Shown: one piece after another, positions 30,447 to 41,740 of the stretch | How positions within the stretch are numbered: the stretch's first letter is position 1 | How the letters are laid out: the number at the start of each line of letters is the position of its first letter | From: Prionace glauca | Taxonomy: Eukaryota > Chordata > Chondrichthyes > Carcharhiniformes > Carcharhinidae | Assembly (NCBI GenBank): GCA_037974335.1 | Contig: CM075729.1 | Location: 100,922,799 to 100,986,798, forward strand | Reading direction: 5' to 3' | Length of the DNA: 64,000 nt | Position numbers and translations under genes: made by a program | The notes under the pieces: model-generated | Databases searched by the model: none | Told to the model about the DNA's origin: nothing | The model's input: only the letters and a program-made list of their open reading frames with translations

Positions 30447-32010
30447 TCTCTGTTTGATTGGAGCTGTGTGTTGAATATTAAATGTGTTTATTTTAAAGCA
30501 TTTCCCTTCTGATTAAAAGGCTGAGTTTTGTTGATGGATTATTACTGAATATGAGAAAGTGAGGTGTAATTATCTGGGAGGGAAAAGACACATTTATTGA
30601 AATGTCTTTTAATGTCTTCTTTAAAGATTTTACCCGAAGGCCTCGGTCTTTCCCAAAAGCCTGGGCTTGGATTTGATAGTTTTGCCCAGTGCTGTGTCTG
30701 ATAGCTAAATTTGGGATGTGCAGTCTGAGTGAGGGCACTGTATCTAATTTCCCAGGATAAACCAGAACACTTCAGTCAGTTACACTGAAACAATATTTTC
30801 CTTAGCTTCTAGCATTTCATGCCCAGTGTGTTTTCTTCAAATAATTTAGGAAAACAAGGAAAGAAATTCCAAAATCTCCATTCAATGAACATGTCTCCTG
30901 AGCATTTTTTATATTAATCACATACGCAAAGGGTAAAATTGGTCTTCTCCAGCATGACACAAGCCCATAGTAAATTTACAGCCCTCTTTATACTCCACCC
31001 AACTGTTTTTCCCATTGCCCTCACGGTGCCTGGAAGATAGGCAGGGTAGAACAGTTAGCACTGCTGCCTCACAGCAACAGGGACTTGGGTTTGATTCCCG
31101 GCTTGGGTCATTGTCTGTGTGGAGTTTACAGATTCTCCTCTTGTCTGTATGGGTTTCCTCCAGGTGCTCCGGTTTCCTCTCACAGTCTAAAGTTGTGCAG
31201 GTTGGGTTGATTGGCCATGGTAAATTGCCCCTTAGTGTCAGGGGGACTCGGATAGCAAATATATGGAGCTACAGGAATAAGGGCTGGATGGGATTGTGGT
31301 CAGTGCTGACTCGATAGGCCTGCATTGTAGGGATTATATGATTCTATGATTCTATAGGGACTGGGCAGAGGAAAGAAAGTAGCCAAGTTGTCCTGATCTC
31401 CTGGTCACCATCCAGTGTCCCTGCTTGAAACAAATGGTGTGTGACAGGCAAGCAAAGAATTTGCTGATTCCCACACAGGGCAATAGCAGACTGGCACTCA
31501 CTATGGAACAATCTCTAACTGAGGAGTAAGCCCCTTCAGTTAAGGAGGAGAGAGTTTGAGGAAATCATGTTTCCCATTCCTATTTTGCAGAAGGATTGCA
31601 CTGGAGTACACCAGAGAATACAGAGATGATAGACACCGCAGTTAGATCTTGACTATCACCCAAGGAACAACTGGAAGATATCCAGTCCTTTCACAGCGTT
31701 GCCCAACATAGAGAAATTTGGACAGTGAAATGTTCATCTGGAAAACAATTGGGTCAGGGGAGTATTGGCATATCAACAGATCTCAAAAAGGTTAGTTTTG
31801 TAAAATCTTCCATCCGGAACCAACCTTTTTCAAGATTTGTCTGTGGGCGATCATTCCAGGTGATGCTGGGAAGAAGTGTGAGTAGCCTCTAAGTGTGGAA
31901 CTTCAATCATTCGAGTTTCATGAATCACTGACTCATTCCTGCAGATGAGTGGCTGCTCAAGTGTAAAGTTTGTGAGAATAGCTCCTGTGACTGCACTGTG
32001 CCTTTATGAG
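30447..32010 (+). pseudogene. Decayed duplicate of the zinc-finger gene 5' region
   Basis: The segment matches 44683-44840, then 55395-56115 and 58430-58990, in order. Shared words are TTTGATTGGAGCTGTGTGTTG, GATTTGATAGTTTTG, ATTTCCCAGGATAAACCAGAA, CCAGTGTCCCTGCT, GCAGACTGGCACTCACT and AAGATATCCAGTCCTTTCAC. It keeps a splice-acceptor-like TATTTTGCAG (31581-31590) matching CTGTTTTGCAG at 58541. At about 31945-31985 a remnant TGTAAAGTTTGTGAGAATAG corresponds to the first finger (CDVCEKS), after which homology stops. It lacks a finger array and is a dead copy or fragment. It also serves as the empty-site reference for the insertions in the other copy. Confidence 0.75.
31037..31353 (+). repeat. 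HE1-like SINE inside the duplicated segment
   Basis: Head GCAGGGTAGAACAGTTAGCA, B box GGTTTGATTCC, body TTTCCTCTCACAGTCTAAAG and tail GACTCGATAGGCCTGCATTG with two GATTCTAT repeats. It is absent at the corresponding place (about 56060-56080) in the other copy, so it inserted after the duplication. Confidence 0.88.
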
Positions 32011-32544
32011 GTATATTTTGATCATGTTTCTCTGCAGGATGTTCTAGCAGGCCCTAGAATTTGTCATAATCATGCTATCTGCAGCCAGTGTCTTTTATTG
32101 TTATTCAAGCACTATAGTTAATATTATGTTTATTTTTAATCTGGACTAATGCAGTATTCTGTTTTAATGTGTCTCCAGGGATTGCTGAGTGGAGCTTGAT
32201 TGAGGTTGATTGACAAGTCAGGTGATACGCCTGGGGATGGTTATATCACAAAGCATTTTAGTTTTTACTTTTGTTTCTCAGTTGCTACCAGGAGCTGGTG
32301 GAAGAAAGTAGTGTCTTCCTGTCTCTCTTTTTCTCCAGGGGCTTTCTGGAAGTTCCAAGGCTGAGCAATGTCAGAGAATTGATCCAATATTCAAAGCATC
32401 AATTCACACAGGTATTTAAAGCTGCAAATCCAGCATCACATGAGCATACTTGCTTTAGTGCTAAATTAGTCTGAAGAAGGATGTGTGTCTGTGGGATGGT
32501 GTTTAACTTGGAACAACATAGCTAGCTAGCTGTTAGGAGTTATG
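32011..32544. other. Non-coding stretch, nothing recognised
   Basis: The short frame 32271-32474 has no recognisable domain. The sequence has a GCTAGCTAGCTAGC-like palindrome at 32520 and is otherwise plain. Confidence 0.3.
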
Positions 32545-32757
32545 CTGAGTCACATTCAAATTTCATAATTCCTCTTAGGGTGAAGGGCAAAGCTGGCAGA
32601 AGTAGAGAACCCTGGATGACTTGGGACATTGAGGCCCCGGTCAAGAAGAAGGAGGCACATGACATGTATCAAGTGAATCCCTTGAAGAGTTATAGATATA
32701 GGTATAGGTATAGGAGTAGATTTAAGAGAGAAATCAGGAGGACAAAAAGGAGACATA
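32545..32757 (+). mobile_element. LINE-F, left part of a split copy
   Basis: It translates as GRSREPWMTWDIEAPVKKK, then MYQVNP, an internal TATAGG microsatellite, and FKREIRRTKRRH. The last word is exactly where the sequence at 37103 takes over (ADKAKENLKSFYRYIKSKR). The two are therefore halves of one copy split by the full-length LINE-A. Confidence 0.82.
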
Positions 32758-32946
32758 GAACATAGAACATAGAACATTACAGCACAAACAGGCCCTTCGG
32801 CCCTCGAGTTGCGCCGATCACATCAATCCCACCAATCTATAGACCTATCTATAACCCCCAATCCCATTAAACCCCATATACTCATCCAGAAGTCTTTTAA
32901 AAGACCCCAGCGAGTTCGCCTCCACCATCGATGACGGCAGCCGATT

Positions 32947-35811
32947 TCATTCACTCACCACTCTCTGAGTGAAAAACTTACCCCTAACATCACCTCTGTA
33001 CTTCCCTCCCCGCACCTTAAATCTGTGTCCTCTCGTAGCGACCATTTCAACCCGGGGAAATAGCCTCTGAGAATCCACCCTATCTATTCCTCTCAACATT
33101 TTATAAACCTCTATCAGGTCGCCTCTCAACCTTCGCCTCTCTAGGGAAAAGAGTCCCAGCTCCCTCAACCTATCTTCATAAGGCATGCCTCCCAGTCCAG
33201 GCAACATCCTTGTAAATCTCCTCTGCACCCTTTCAATAGCTTCTACGTCTTTCCTATAGTGAGGCGACCAGAACTGCGCACAGTACTCCAAATGAGGCCT
33301 GACAAGGGTCCTGTAAAGTTGCAGCATTACCTCCCGACTCCTAAACTCAATCCCTCGATTAATGAAGGCCAGTACACCATACGCCTTCTTGACCACCTCC
33401 TCCACCTGCGAGGCCGATTTAAGAGTCCTGTGGACCCGGACCCCGAGATCCTTCTGCTCTTCAACGCTACTAAGACTCCTGCCCTTGATAGTGTACTCGT
33501 TCATCCCGTTGGTTCTGCCGAAATGGACGACTACACATTTATCCGCGTTGAAGTCCATCTGCCACTTCTCCGCCCATTCCTGCATCCTATCTATGTCCTG
33601 CTGCAACTTTTGACATCCTTCCAGACCATCCACAACACCACCGACCTTCGTGTCATCAGCGAACTTGCTAACCCATCCCTCCACTTCCTCATCCAGGTCA
33701 TTTATGAAAATGACAAACAGCAAGGGTCCCAGAACAGATCCCTGGGGCACCCCACTGGTGACTGACCTCCATTCCGAAAAAGACCCATCCACAACCACTC
33801 TCTGCCTTCTGCAGGCAAGCCAGTTCTGGATCCACAAGGCCAAAGGCCCTTGGATCCCATGCCCGCTCACCTTCTCAAGAAGTCTTGCATGGGGGACCTT
33901 ATCAAACGCCTTGCTGAAGTCCATGTACACTACGTCCACGGCACTTCCTTCGTCAATGTGTTCAGTCACATTATCGAAGAACTCAACTAGGCTCGTAAGG
34001 CACGACCTGCCCTTGACAAATCCATGCTGACTATTCCTGATCATGTCAAACCTCTCCAAATGCTCGTAAATCTTGTCCTTCAGAAGCCTCTCCATCAGCT
34101 TACCAACCACTGAGGTCAGACTCACCGGGCGGTAATTTCCCGGGCTATCTCTGTTCCCTTTCTTGAAAATAGGGACTACATCCGCAATCCTCCAATCTTC
34201 TGGAACCTCTCCCGTCTCCATTGACGACGCAAAGATCATCGCCAGGGGCTCTGCAATCACTTCCCTCGCCTCCCACAGTATCCTGGGGTACATCCCATCT
34301 GGTCCCGGCAACTTATCTATTTTGATAGAATTCAAAAGTTCTAACACATCCTCCTCCTTAATGTCCACGTACTCAATCTTTTCCATCTGCTGCAAGTCCA
34401 TAGCAAGATCTCCCAAATCAGCTTCCACTGTGAATACTGAGGCAAAGTACTCATTAAGCACCTCCGCCATTTCTTCTGGTTCCACACAGACCTTTCCCCC
34501 TTCACCTTTTATAGGTCCTATCCTTTCCCTTCTCACCCTTTTACTTTTCACATATTTATAGAAGGCCTTGGGATTTTCCTTAATCTTACCCGCCAAGGTC
34601 TTCTCATGACCCCTTCTGGCTCTCCTAATTTCCCTTTTAACCTCCTTTCTACAGTCCTTATATTCTTCAAGATCCTTAACCTCTCCTAGTTCCCTGAACC
34701 TTTTGTACACCTTCCTTTTCCTCCTGACTAGGTTCAACACAGCCTTCTTGCACCACGGTTCCCGCGACCTACCAAAACCCCCTTGTCTCATCGGAACATT
34801 GTCATGCAGAGCGCCAGACAAACATTCCTTGAATATCCGCCACCTTCCTTCGGTACTTTTCCCTAAGAACGCCTCCTTCCAGTTTATTTGTCCAAGTAAC
34901 TTCCTGACTTCTTCGTATCTCCCCTTACTCCAGACAAACACCTTCCTAGCCTGCCTGATCCTATCTCGTTCCAATGCAATTGTGAAGGAGATAGAATTAT
35001 GGTCACCATTCCCAAGATGCTCTCCTACCGAGAGATCCATCACCTGCCCTGGTTCATTCACCAGTACCAGGTTAAGTACAGCCTTTCCCCTCGTAGGCTT
35101 GTCCACATACTGTGTCAGGAAACCTTCCTGAACACACCTAACAAACTCCTCTCCAGCCAAACCCCTTACCCTAGGGATATTCCAGTCAATGTTTGGGAAA
35201 TTGAAGTCTCCCATCACGACAACTCTGTTTTTAATACATTTCTCCAGAATCTGTTTCCCTATCTGCACTTCAACTTCCCTGTCACTATTGGGCGGCCTAT
35301 AGAATACACCCAGCAAAGTTTTCGACCCTTTGCTGTTCGTAACTTCCACCCACAGAGACTCTGTAGAAAGTCCCTCCACGGCATCCTCTTTCTCTGCAGC
35401 CATGACACTGTCCCTGATTAACAGTGCCACTCCACCACCTCTTCTGCCAACCTCCCTGTCCTTCCTGAAACATCTGAAACCTGGCACCTGAAGTACCCAG
35501 TCCTGTCCCTGAGACATCCAAGTCTCCGTAATGGCCACCACATCACATTCCCAAGCAGCTATCCAAGCCCTAAGCTCATCTACCTTATTTACTATACTCC
35601 TTGCATTAAAATATATACACTTCAGCCCCTCAGTCTGGGCATTTCCCTTCTCCACCCCCTGTCTACCCTCCCTCCCATATTGCCTGCGGTCCTCCCCTAC
35701 CTTTAAAGTATTAAAGTACATGCATTTCAATCCCTGCTCCGCCCCACCCCCACTACGCCGTGCCTTGCATTCCCCATCTATGCCCCCCTCACTTTCACCC
35801 CCTCTACTCAA
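32947..35811 (-). CDS. LINE-A ORF2: endonuclease/reverse transcriptase
   Basis: 954 codons. The APE-type endonuclease covers about residues 60-300: LKCIYFNARSIVNKVDEL, the acidic AITETW, GVFYRPPNSDREV, VVMGDFNFPNIDWN and GNGDHNSISF (the usual SDH reads GDH). A basic linker follows (KREIRRARRGHEK and KAFYKYVKSKR). RT spans about 480-760: GPDGMYPRILWEAREV, NYRPVSLTSVVGKLM, YMDFSKAFDKVPHARL, SGVPQGSVLGPLLF and FADDTKVGG. The C-terminal domain has RPHLEYCAQFWSPHYRKD and RVQRRFTRMLPG. The protein nicks DNA and copies its RNA at the nick. The frame ends at VVSE with TGA where sister copies have TGG (W), so about 35 residues ending GIGGYR are lost. It starts 20 bp after the ORF1 stop, in a different frame. 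Confidence 0.92.
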   Translation of the reverse strand: MSRGGESEGGIDGECKARRSGGGAEQGLKCMYFNTLKVGEDRRQYGREGRQGVEKGNAQTEGLKCIYFNARSIVNKVDELRAWIAAWECDVVAITETWMSQGQDWVLQVPGFRCFRKDREVGRRGGGVALLIRDSVMAAEKEDAVEGLSTESLWVEVTNSKGSKTLLGVFYRPPNSDREVEVQIGKQILEKCIKNRVVVMGDFNFPNIDWNIPRVRGLAGEEFVRCVQEGFLTQYVDKPTRGKAVLNLVLVNEPGQVMDLSVGEHLGNGDHNSISFTIALERDRIRQARKVFVWSKGRYEEVRKLLGQINWKEAFLGKSTEGRWRIFKECLSGALHDNVPMRQGGFGRSREPWCKKAVLNLVRRKRKVYKRFRELGEVKDLEEYKDCRKEVKREIRRARRGHEKTLAGKIKENPKAFYKYVKSKRVRRERIGPIKGEGGKVCVEPEEMAEVLNEYFASVFTVEADLGDLAMDLQQMEKIEYVDIKEEDVLELLNSIKIDKLPGPDGMYPRILWEAREVIAEPLAMIFASSMETGEVPEDWRIADVVPIFKKGNRDSPGNYRPVSLTSVVGKLMERLLKDKIYEHLERFDMIRNSQHGFVKGRSCLTSLVEFFDNVTEHIDEGSAVDVVYMDFSKAFDKVPHARLLEKVSGHGIQGPLALWIQNWLACRRQRVVVDGSFSEWRSVTSGVPQGSVLGPLLFVIFINDLDEEVEGWVSKFADDTKVGGVVDGLEGCQKLQQDIDRMQEWAEKWQMDFNADKCVVVHFGRTNGMNEYTIKGRSLSSVEEQKDLGVRVHRTLKSASQVEEVVKKAYGVLAFINRGIEFRSREVMLQLYRTLVRPHLEYCAQFWSPHYRKDVEAIERVQRRFTRMLPGLGGMPYEDRLRELGLFSLERRRLRGDLIEVYKMLRGIDRVDSQRLFPRVEMVATRGHRFKVRGGKYRGDVRGKFFTQRVVSE

Positions 35812-35831
35812 GATCCCACCCCCCCTCCAAA

Positions 35832-36752
35832 TCAGTTTAAACCTCCCCGCATAGCCTTTGCAAATTTACCCCCCAGGATATTGATTCCCCTCTGGTTCAG
35901 GTGTAGACCATCACTCATATAGAGGTCCCACCTTCCCCAGAATGAGCCCCAATTGCTCAAGTACCTGAACCCCTCCCTCCTGCACCATCCCCTCAGCCAC
36001 GAGTTCAAACTTTCCACCTCTCTATTCCTCTCTAAACTATCCCGTGGCATAGGCAAGAGTCCGGATATAACTACTCTTCCAGACTTAGCCTTTAGTTTCC
36101 ACCCCAACTCCATAAATCTTTGCTTAATATCCCCATCCCTTAATCTCCCTATGTCATGTGTCCCCACATGAACTATAACTTGGGGTTGATCTCCCTCTCC
36201 CCTAAGAGTCCTGAATACCCTGTCCGATACATCCCGGACCCCAGCCCCTGGTAGGCAACACACCAGCCCTGAGTCCCTACCCTTACCTCCGACTCTCCTA
36301 TCAGTCCCCTTAACTGTGGAGTCCCCAATCACGAGGCCCAATCTCTTACCCTTAATCACCTGAGGTTTCTCAATAGGCTCACCCCCAGAGACCTGCTCCC
36401 TTTGGCTATCCCCAGTTGATTCCTCCTCAACTGTAGCCTCCAGGACCGAAAACCTATTTTGGAGGGGAACAGCCCCAGGGGATTGACCCCCCAACTGCTT
36501 CTTTCCCCTCCTCCTGGCAGTGACCCAAGACTCATTTCTCGGAGTAACTATCTCCTTATAACTCCTTTCTATGTCCTCCTCCACTTTCCGGATTATGCGG
36601 AGCTCCCCTAATTCCACCTCCAGCTCCTTTACACGCTCCTCCAGAAACTGCAATCTTACACACTTCCGACAAGTAAAATTACCTGAAACACTGCTGGACT
36701 CCCTCACTACATACATCCCACAGGAGATGCAGCTTACAGCCCGAACTGCCAT
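35832..36752 (-). CDS. LINE-A ORF1: zinc-finger, coiled-coil, SGNH esterase protein
   Basis: 306 codons. The N-terminus has a CISCGMYV and CRKCVRL pair (CX2C..CX2C, possible zinc site, residues 8-32). A predicted coiled coil follows (LEERVKELEVELGELRIIRK, about 33-55), then a polar linker. The SGNH/GDSL esterase domain starts near residue 138: GLVIGDSTVKG (nucleophile Ser), VCCLPGAGVRDV, VIVHVGTHDIGRL (GTND-like, Asn replaced by His), VVISGLLPMP, and the DGLHLNQRG dyad (Asp, His) near the end. CR1-type ORF1 esterases of this layout are known; they are thought to bind RNA and perhaps lipid. It starts with ATG at 36752, and no upstream in-frame ATG is evident. Confidence 0.9.
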   Translation of the reverse strand: MAVRAVSCISCGMYVVRESSSVSGNFTCRKCVRLQFLEERVKELEVELGELRIIRKVEEDIERSYKEIVTPRNESWVTARRRGKKQLGGQSPGAVPLQNRFSVLEATVEEESTGDSQREQVSGGEPIEKPQVIKGKRLGLVIGDSTVKGTDRRVGGKGRDSGLVCCLPGAGVRDVSDRVFRTLRGEGDQPQVIVHVGTHDIGRLRDGDIKQRFMELGWKLKAKSGRVVISGLLPMPRDSLERNREVESLNSWLRGWCRREGFRYLSNWGSFWGRWDLYMSDGLHLNQRGINILGGKFAKAMRGGLN

Positions 36753-37102
36753 CCCTGAATCAGTTCCCAGCAGAAAAATAAAAATATATTAAAAAAAAAC
36801 TTCCCACACACTTATAATTAGGTTAGAGGAGGTGGAAGGGTGGGATTCTCTACCTGTGTAGAGAATCGGGTATCCTCTCTGCACTAATTTATAGGGTTAG
36901 GGGCCCGAGAAAAAAAAAACTACAAGTACCGGCAAGCGCCCTAGTGACGACTTCCAGTTTCTAACTAATTTTTTTTAAAAACCGCCGAAACTCGCGACTT
37001 TAAAAGTAAAATAAAAAGTTACCCAGTATAAACTGAAAAATATACCTTTTTGCTGCCTCCTCACTCGCCCAAAAATCGCTGCCTCTCAACTCTGCTCCAC
37101 AG

Positions 37103-38968
37103 GAACAAGATTGTTTTGGCAGATAAGGCAAAGGAGAATCTGAAGAGCTTCTATAGATACATAAAGAGCAAAAGAGTAACATGGGAGAGAGTAGGACCTC
37201 TTAAGGATCAACAAGGACATCTATGTGCAGATCCACGAGAGATGGGTGAGATCTTAAATGAATATTTCTCATCAGTATTTAGTGTTGAGAAAAGCATGGA
37301 TGTTAGGGAACTTGGGGAAATAAATAGTGATGTATTGAGGAGAGTACACATTACAGAAAAGGAGTGTACGTATTACAGAGAAGGAGGTGCTGGAAGTTTT
37401 AAAGGGCATCAAGGTAGATAAATCCTGATGAAGTGTATGCCAGGACATGTGGGAGGCTAGGGAGGAAATTGTGGGTCCCCTAGCAGAGTTATTTGAATCA
37501 TCGATAGCCACAGGTGAGCTGCCTGAAGATTGGAGGGCAGTACATGTTGTGCATTTGTTTAAAAAGGGCTGTAAGGAAAAGCCTGGGAACTACAGGGCAG
37601 TGAGCTTCACATCTGTGGTGAGTAATATTTTGAGAGGCAGGATCCTCAGGCATTTAGAGATGCAAGGACTGATTAGGGACCATCAGCATGGCTTTGTGAG
37701 TGGAAAATCATGCCTCACAAATTCAATTGAGTTTTTTGAAGGGATAACCAAGAAGGTAAATGAGGGCAGTGCAGGTGATGTTGTCTACTTGGACTTTAGC
37801 AAGGCCTTTGACAGGATACCGCATGATAGGTTGTTGCGTAAGGTTATATCTCACAGTGTCCAGGGTGAGGTAGCTAAAAGGATACAAAATTGGCTTGATG
37901 ACAGAAGTCAGAGGGTGGTTATAGAGAGTTGTTTTTCAAACTGGAGGCCTGTGACCAGCGGTGTGCCTAAGGGACCAGTGCTGGGTCCACGGTTGTTTGT
38001 CATTTATATTATTGATTTGGATGAGAATATAGGAGGCATGGTTAATCAGTTTGCAGATGACACCAAGATTGGTGGCATAATGGACAGAGGAGATCTGACC
38101 GCAGTGGGATCTTGATCAATTGGGCCAGCGGGCTGATGAATGGCAAATGGAGTTTAATTTAGATAAATGCGAGGTGATGCATCTTGGTAGATTGAACCAG
38201 AGGAGGACTTACTCAGTTAATGGGAGGGTATTGGGGAGAGTTACAGAGCAAAGAGATCTAGAGGTACAGGTCCATAGCTCCTTGTGAGTGGAGTCATAGG
38301 TAGACAGAATGGTGAAGAAGGCATTCAGTGTGCTTGGTTTCATTGGTCAGAACATTGAATACAAGAGTTGGGACATTTCGTTGAAGCTGTTCAAGATTGG
38401 TAAGGCCACACTTGGTATACTGTGTACAGCTCTGGTCACCCTATTATAGAAAAGATATTATTAAACTAGAAAGAGTGCAGAAAAGATTTACTAGAATGCT
38501 ACCAGGAGTTGATGGTTTGAGTTATAAGGAGAGGCTGGATAGACTAGGATTCTTTTCCTCTGGAGCATAGAACGCTCTGAAGCGTAGGGTTGATCTTATA
38601 GAGGTCTGTAAAATAATGAGGGGCATAGATAAGGTAGATAGTCAATATCTTTTCCCAAAAGGTAAGGGCGTCTAAAACTAGAAGGCATAGGTTTAAGATG
38701 AGAAGGGAGAGATATAAAAGGTTCCAGAGAAATTTTCTCACACAGAGGGTGGGGAGTATCTAGAACAAGCTGCCAGAAGTAGTAGTAGGGACAAATACAA
38801 TTTTGTCTTTTAAAAAGCATTTAGACAATTACATGGGTAAGATGGCTATAGATGGATATGAGCCAAATGCAGACAATTGAGACTAGCTTAGGGCTTTAAA
38901 GAAAAAGGGACAGCATGGACAAGTTGGGTTGAAGGGCCTGTTTCAGTACTGGAAACCTCTGACTCTAA
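37103..38968 (+). mobile_element. LINE-F, right part: RT, C-terminus and 3' UTR
   Basis: Frames 37050-37421 and 37447-38115 give LKSFYRYIKSKRVTWERVGP, GEILNEYFSSVF, LFKKGCKEKPGNYRAVS, GFVSGKSCLTNSIEFFEG, YLDFSKAFDRIPHDRLL, TSGVPKGPVLGPRLF and FADDTKIGG. Later pieces (38140-38880) give the C-terminal block in other frames. The 3' UTR ends GGTTGAAGGGCCTGTTTCAG, then TACTGGAAACC. Several shifts and stops are present. It is the older host of the LINE-A insertion, of the same general family as the copy at 770-3110. Confidence 0.88.
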
Positions 38969-39415
38969 TTGGTAAAAAAGCTCTGGTAATTATTTTTGTT
39001 ATATTTTAACTGTGTTCTTAAATAACTTTGTTTGACAAATTTTCCTACTGGGTTATTTGAATAATACGTGGAGTGAAACACCTTAAGCTCATCCATGCCA
39101 AAATCAAACGTAAAACTTAGCTATTCAAATGTTACAAGAAGTTATGATGAAAGGATGGTCTGAAATCATCAAGGATACACCCATTACTGTAAGAGAGAAT
39201 TGGACAGACAGACATGAGGTGATTGACCAAAATGGAAACTTGTACAAATAGATTAGGGTAATCATTCCGAAAGAGATGAGAAAAGAGATGCTGAAGCACA
39301 TCCACACAAACCATCAAGGAATCGAGTTTAGTCTGATGAAGGAGAGAGGAGTGCTCTACTGGTCAAACATGAGCAATGAGATTAAAGACCACATCTGCAG
39401 TTCAGTGCTTGTATG

Positions 39416-41424
39416 AACACCAAGCTAAATTAAAAACGGAGGAATTTAGAATAGCTAAGAGCAGTGGGCGAGAAGAGGATTGGGAAAGGTTTAAATGTCA
39501 ACAAAGATTGACAAAGAAGTTGATAAAGGAGGGTAGGAGAAGCTATGAGGCTGGGCTAACACTTAATATAAAAAAGGATAGCAAGAGTTTTTATAAATAT
39601 ATAAAAAGGAAGAGGCTGGCTAGGGTGAACGTTGGTCCTTTAGAGGATGAGAAAGGGGAGCTAGTGGTAGGGGATGGGGATATGGCTAAGGTCTTGAATA
39701 ACTTTTTTGTTTCTGTCTTCACGGAGGAGGACGTGAATAATTTGCCGGGTATTAGCGATGGAAAGGTGGTAGGAATGGAGGGTCTTAATGACATTACTGT
39801 TACTAGAGAGGTGGTGCTCGACAGACTGGAGGGGCTGATTGTGGACAAGTCCCCAGGACCGGATGGAATGCATCCAAGGGTTCTGAAAGAAATGGCGGAG
39901 GTTATAGTGGATGCCTTGGTGGTTATTTTCCAGACGTCACTGGATTCCGGGGAAGTGCCGGAAGATTGGAAAACGGCTAATGTTACGCCGTTGTTTAAGA
40001 ATGGTGCCAGGCAAAAGGCGGGGAATTACAGGCCGGTTAGTTTAACGTCTGTGGTAGGTAAAATGTTAGAATCCGTCATTAAGGAGGAAATTGCGAGGCA
40101 TCTTGAAGGGAATTGCTTGATAGGGCGGACGCAACACGGTTTCATTAAAGGGAAGTCATGTCTGACAAATTTACTGGAGTTCTATGAGGATGTGTCTAGG
40201 GCAGTGGATAGAGGAGAGCCGGTGGATGTGGTCTTTCTGGATTTTCAGAAGGCGTTTGACAAGTAGCTCACAAGAGGTTATTGCAGAAGGTCAGGGGACA
40301 TGGAATTGGGGGTAGGGTGTTAGCGTGGATAGAGGATTGGTTGTCAAATAGGAGGCAGAGAGTGGGGGTCAATGAGTGCTATTCGGATTGGTGGTTGATG
40401 ACTAGTGGGGTGCCCCAGAGGTCGGTGCTGGGGCCTCAGCTATTTACCATTTATATAGATGATCTGGAGGAGGGAACCGAGTGCAGGGTGTCGAAATTTG
40501 CTGATGACACCAAGATTGGGGGAAAGGCAAATTGTGCGGAGGGTGTGGAGAGTCTGCAGAAGGATCTAGATAGGCTGGGCGAATGGGCCAGGAAATGGTA
40601 AATGGAATTTAATGTTGGCAAGTGTGAGGTGGTCCACTTTGGTAGGAAGAATGGTAGGAAGGACTATTACTTACGTGGCGAAAAACTGCAGCAGGCGACG
40701 GTGCAGAGGGACCTCGGGGTCCTTGTGCATGAGTCGCAAAAACCCAGCTTGCAGGTCAGGAAAGCGAATGGGATGCTGGCCTTCATAGCGAGGGGGATTG
40801 AATATAAAAGTAGGGAGGTCTTGCTGCAGCTGTATAGGGCATTGGTGAGGCCGCAGCTGGAGTAGTGTGCAGTTTTGGGCGCCGCACCTGCGCAAGGATA
40901 TTTTAGCCCTGGAGGGAGTGCAGAGGAGGTTTACTAGGCTGATACCGGAGTTGAGGGGATTGAGCTATGAGGAGAGGCTGAATAAACTAGGCTTGTACTC
41001 GTTAGAGTTTAGAAGAATGAGGGGAGATCTCATTGAGACGTATAAGATGATGAATAGGATGGATAGGATAGAGGTGGAGAGACTGTTCCCACTCAAAAAA
41101 GACAGTAGGACTAGGGGGCACAGCCTCAAGATAAAGGGGAGGCGGTTTAGAACGGAGTTGAGGAGGAATTTCTTCACTCAAAGGGTGGTGAATCTCTGGA
41201 ATTCTCTGCCCGTTGAAGTGGTGGAGGCTGCCTCGCTAAATATTTTTAAGAAGCGGGTTGATGGGTTCTTGATAAGAGAGGGGATTAAGGGTTATGGGGA
41301 GAGGGCGGGAAGGTGGAACTGAGCCACGACAGATCAGCCATGATCTTATTGAATGGCGGGGCAGGCTCGAAGGGCTAGATGGCCTACTCCTGCTCCTATT
41401 TCTTATGTTCTTATGTTCTAAAGA
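39416..41424 (+). mobile_element. LINE-B, 5'-truncated, inserted in the Gypsy fossil
   Basis: It starts in the ORF2 linker (LKTEEFRIAKSSGREEDWER) and runs to the TTCTTATGTTC tail. The frame is open to 40266 (DFQKAFDK). There a base is lost in the VPHKR context and TAG follows. A CAA to TAA change lies at 40599 (ARKW*), and another break lies at QLE* near 40865. The last frame (40867-41322) reads to GRWN and has the G-run in its in-frame form (KGRRFRTEL). That is about four lesions in 2 kb, so it is moderately old but clearly LINE-B. CTAAA at both edges may be the target duplication. Confidence 0.9.
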
Positions 41425-41654
41425 GCTGCTCATGACCCATGACAGCCCAGACAGATCATGGATGAAGCTTGGAGTAGACCTCTTCACCTTCACTGGAACT
41501 AATTATTTCATCACGGTTGACTATTATCCAGACTTCTGGGAGTTAAACCAGCTGACATCAATGACTACATGTGAGGTCAAAGTACAACTTCAGTCATCAT
41601 GATATTCCTGATATTACGATGAATGACAATGGCCCTTATTTCACAAGTGAAGAT

Positions 41655-41740
41655 ATCATACCCACAGTGCAGAACGAGGCCATTCAGCCCATCAAGCCTG
41701 CACCAACAATAACCCCACTGTGCAACCAATGTGCCGCCAA
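41655..41740 (-). repeat. SINE tail fragment
   Basis: The words CCCACAGTGCAGAACGAGGCC and GCCCATCAAGCCTGCACCAAC match the SINE tail half in reverse. It is inserted in or beside the integrase fossil. Confidence 0.65.

Larger units (their letters stand above)
32757..37102 (-). mobile_element. Full-length LINE-A (CR1 group) with ORF1 and ORF2
   Basis: The 3' end (low side) has three ATAGAAC (TTCTATG) repeats and GGCCCTTCGGCCCTCGAG. ORF2 (35811-32947), ORF1 (36752-35832) and a 5' UTR of about 350 bp (36753-37102, A-rich runs, GCGCCCTAGTGACGACTTCC) follow upward. Both frames are open except that ORF2 stops about 35 codons early. It is inserted in LINE-F, whose halves match up at 32757 and 37103. 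It is probably one of the youngest elements here. Whether it is active cannot be told from sequence alone. Confidence 0.93.

Noticed and set aside
33259-34030. Long + strand frames opposite LINE-A ORF2 (168 and 126 codons), repeated with the same wording at 17151-17657
   Set aside because: They are antisense shadows of the conserved ORF2. They recur only because the LINE copies are alike and have no domain.
32947-36752. Two long adjacent frames that could be taken for host genes
   Set aside because: Endonuclease, RT and esterase motifs, the tail repeats and other copies in the window identify a LINE.
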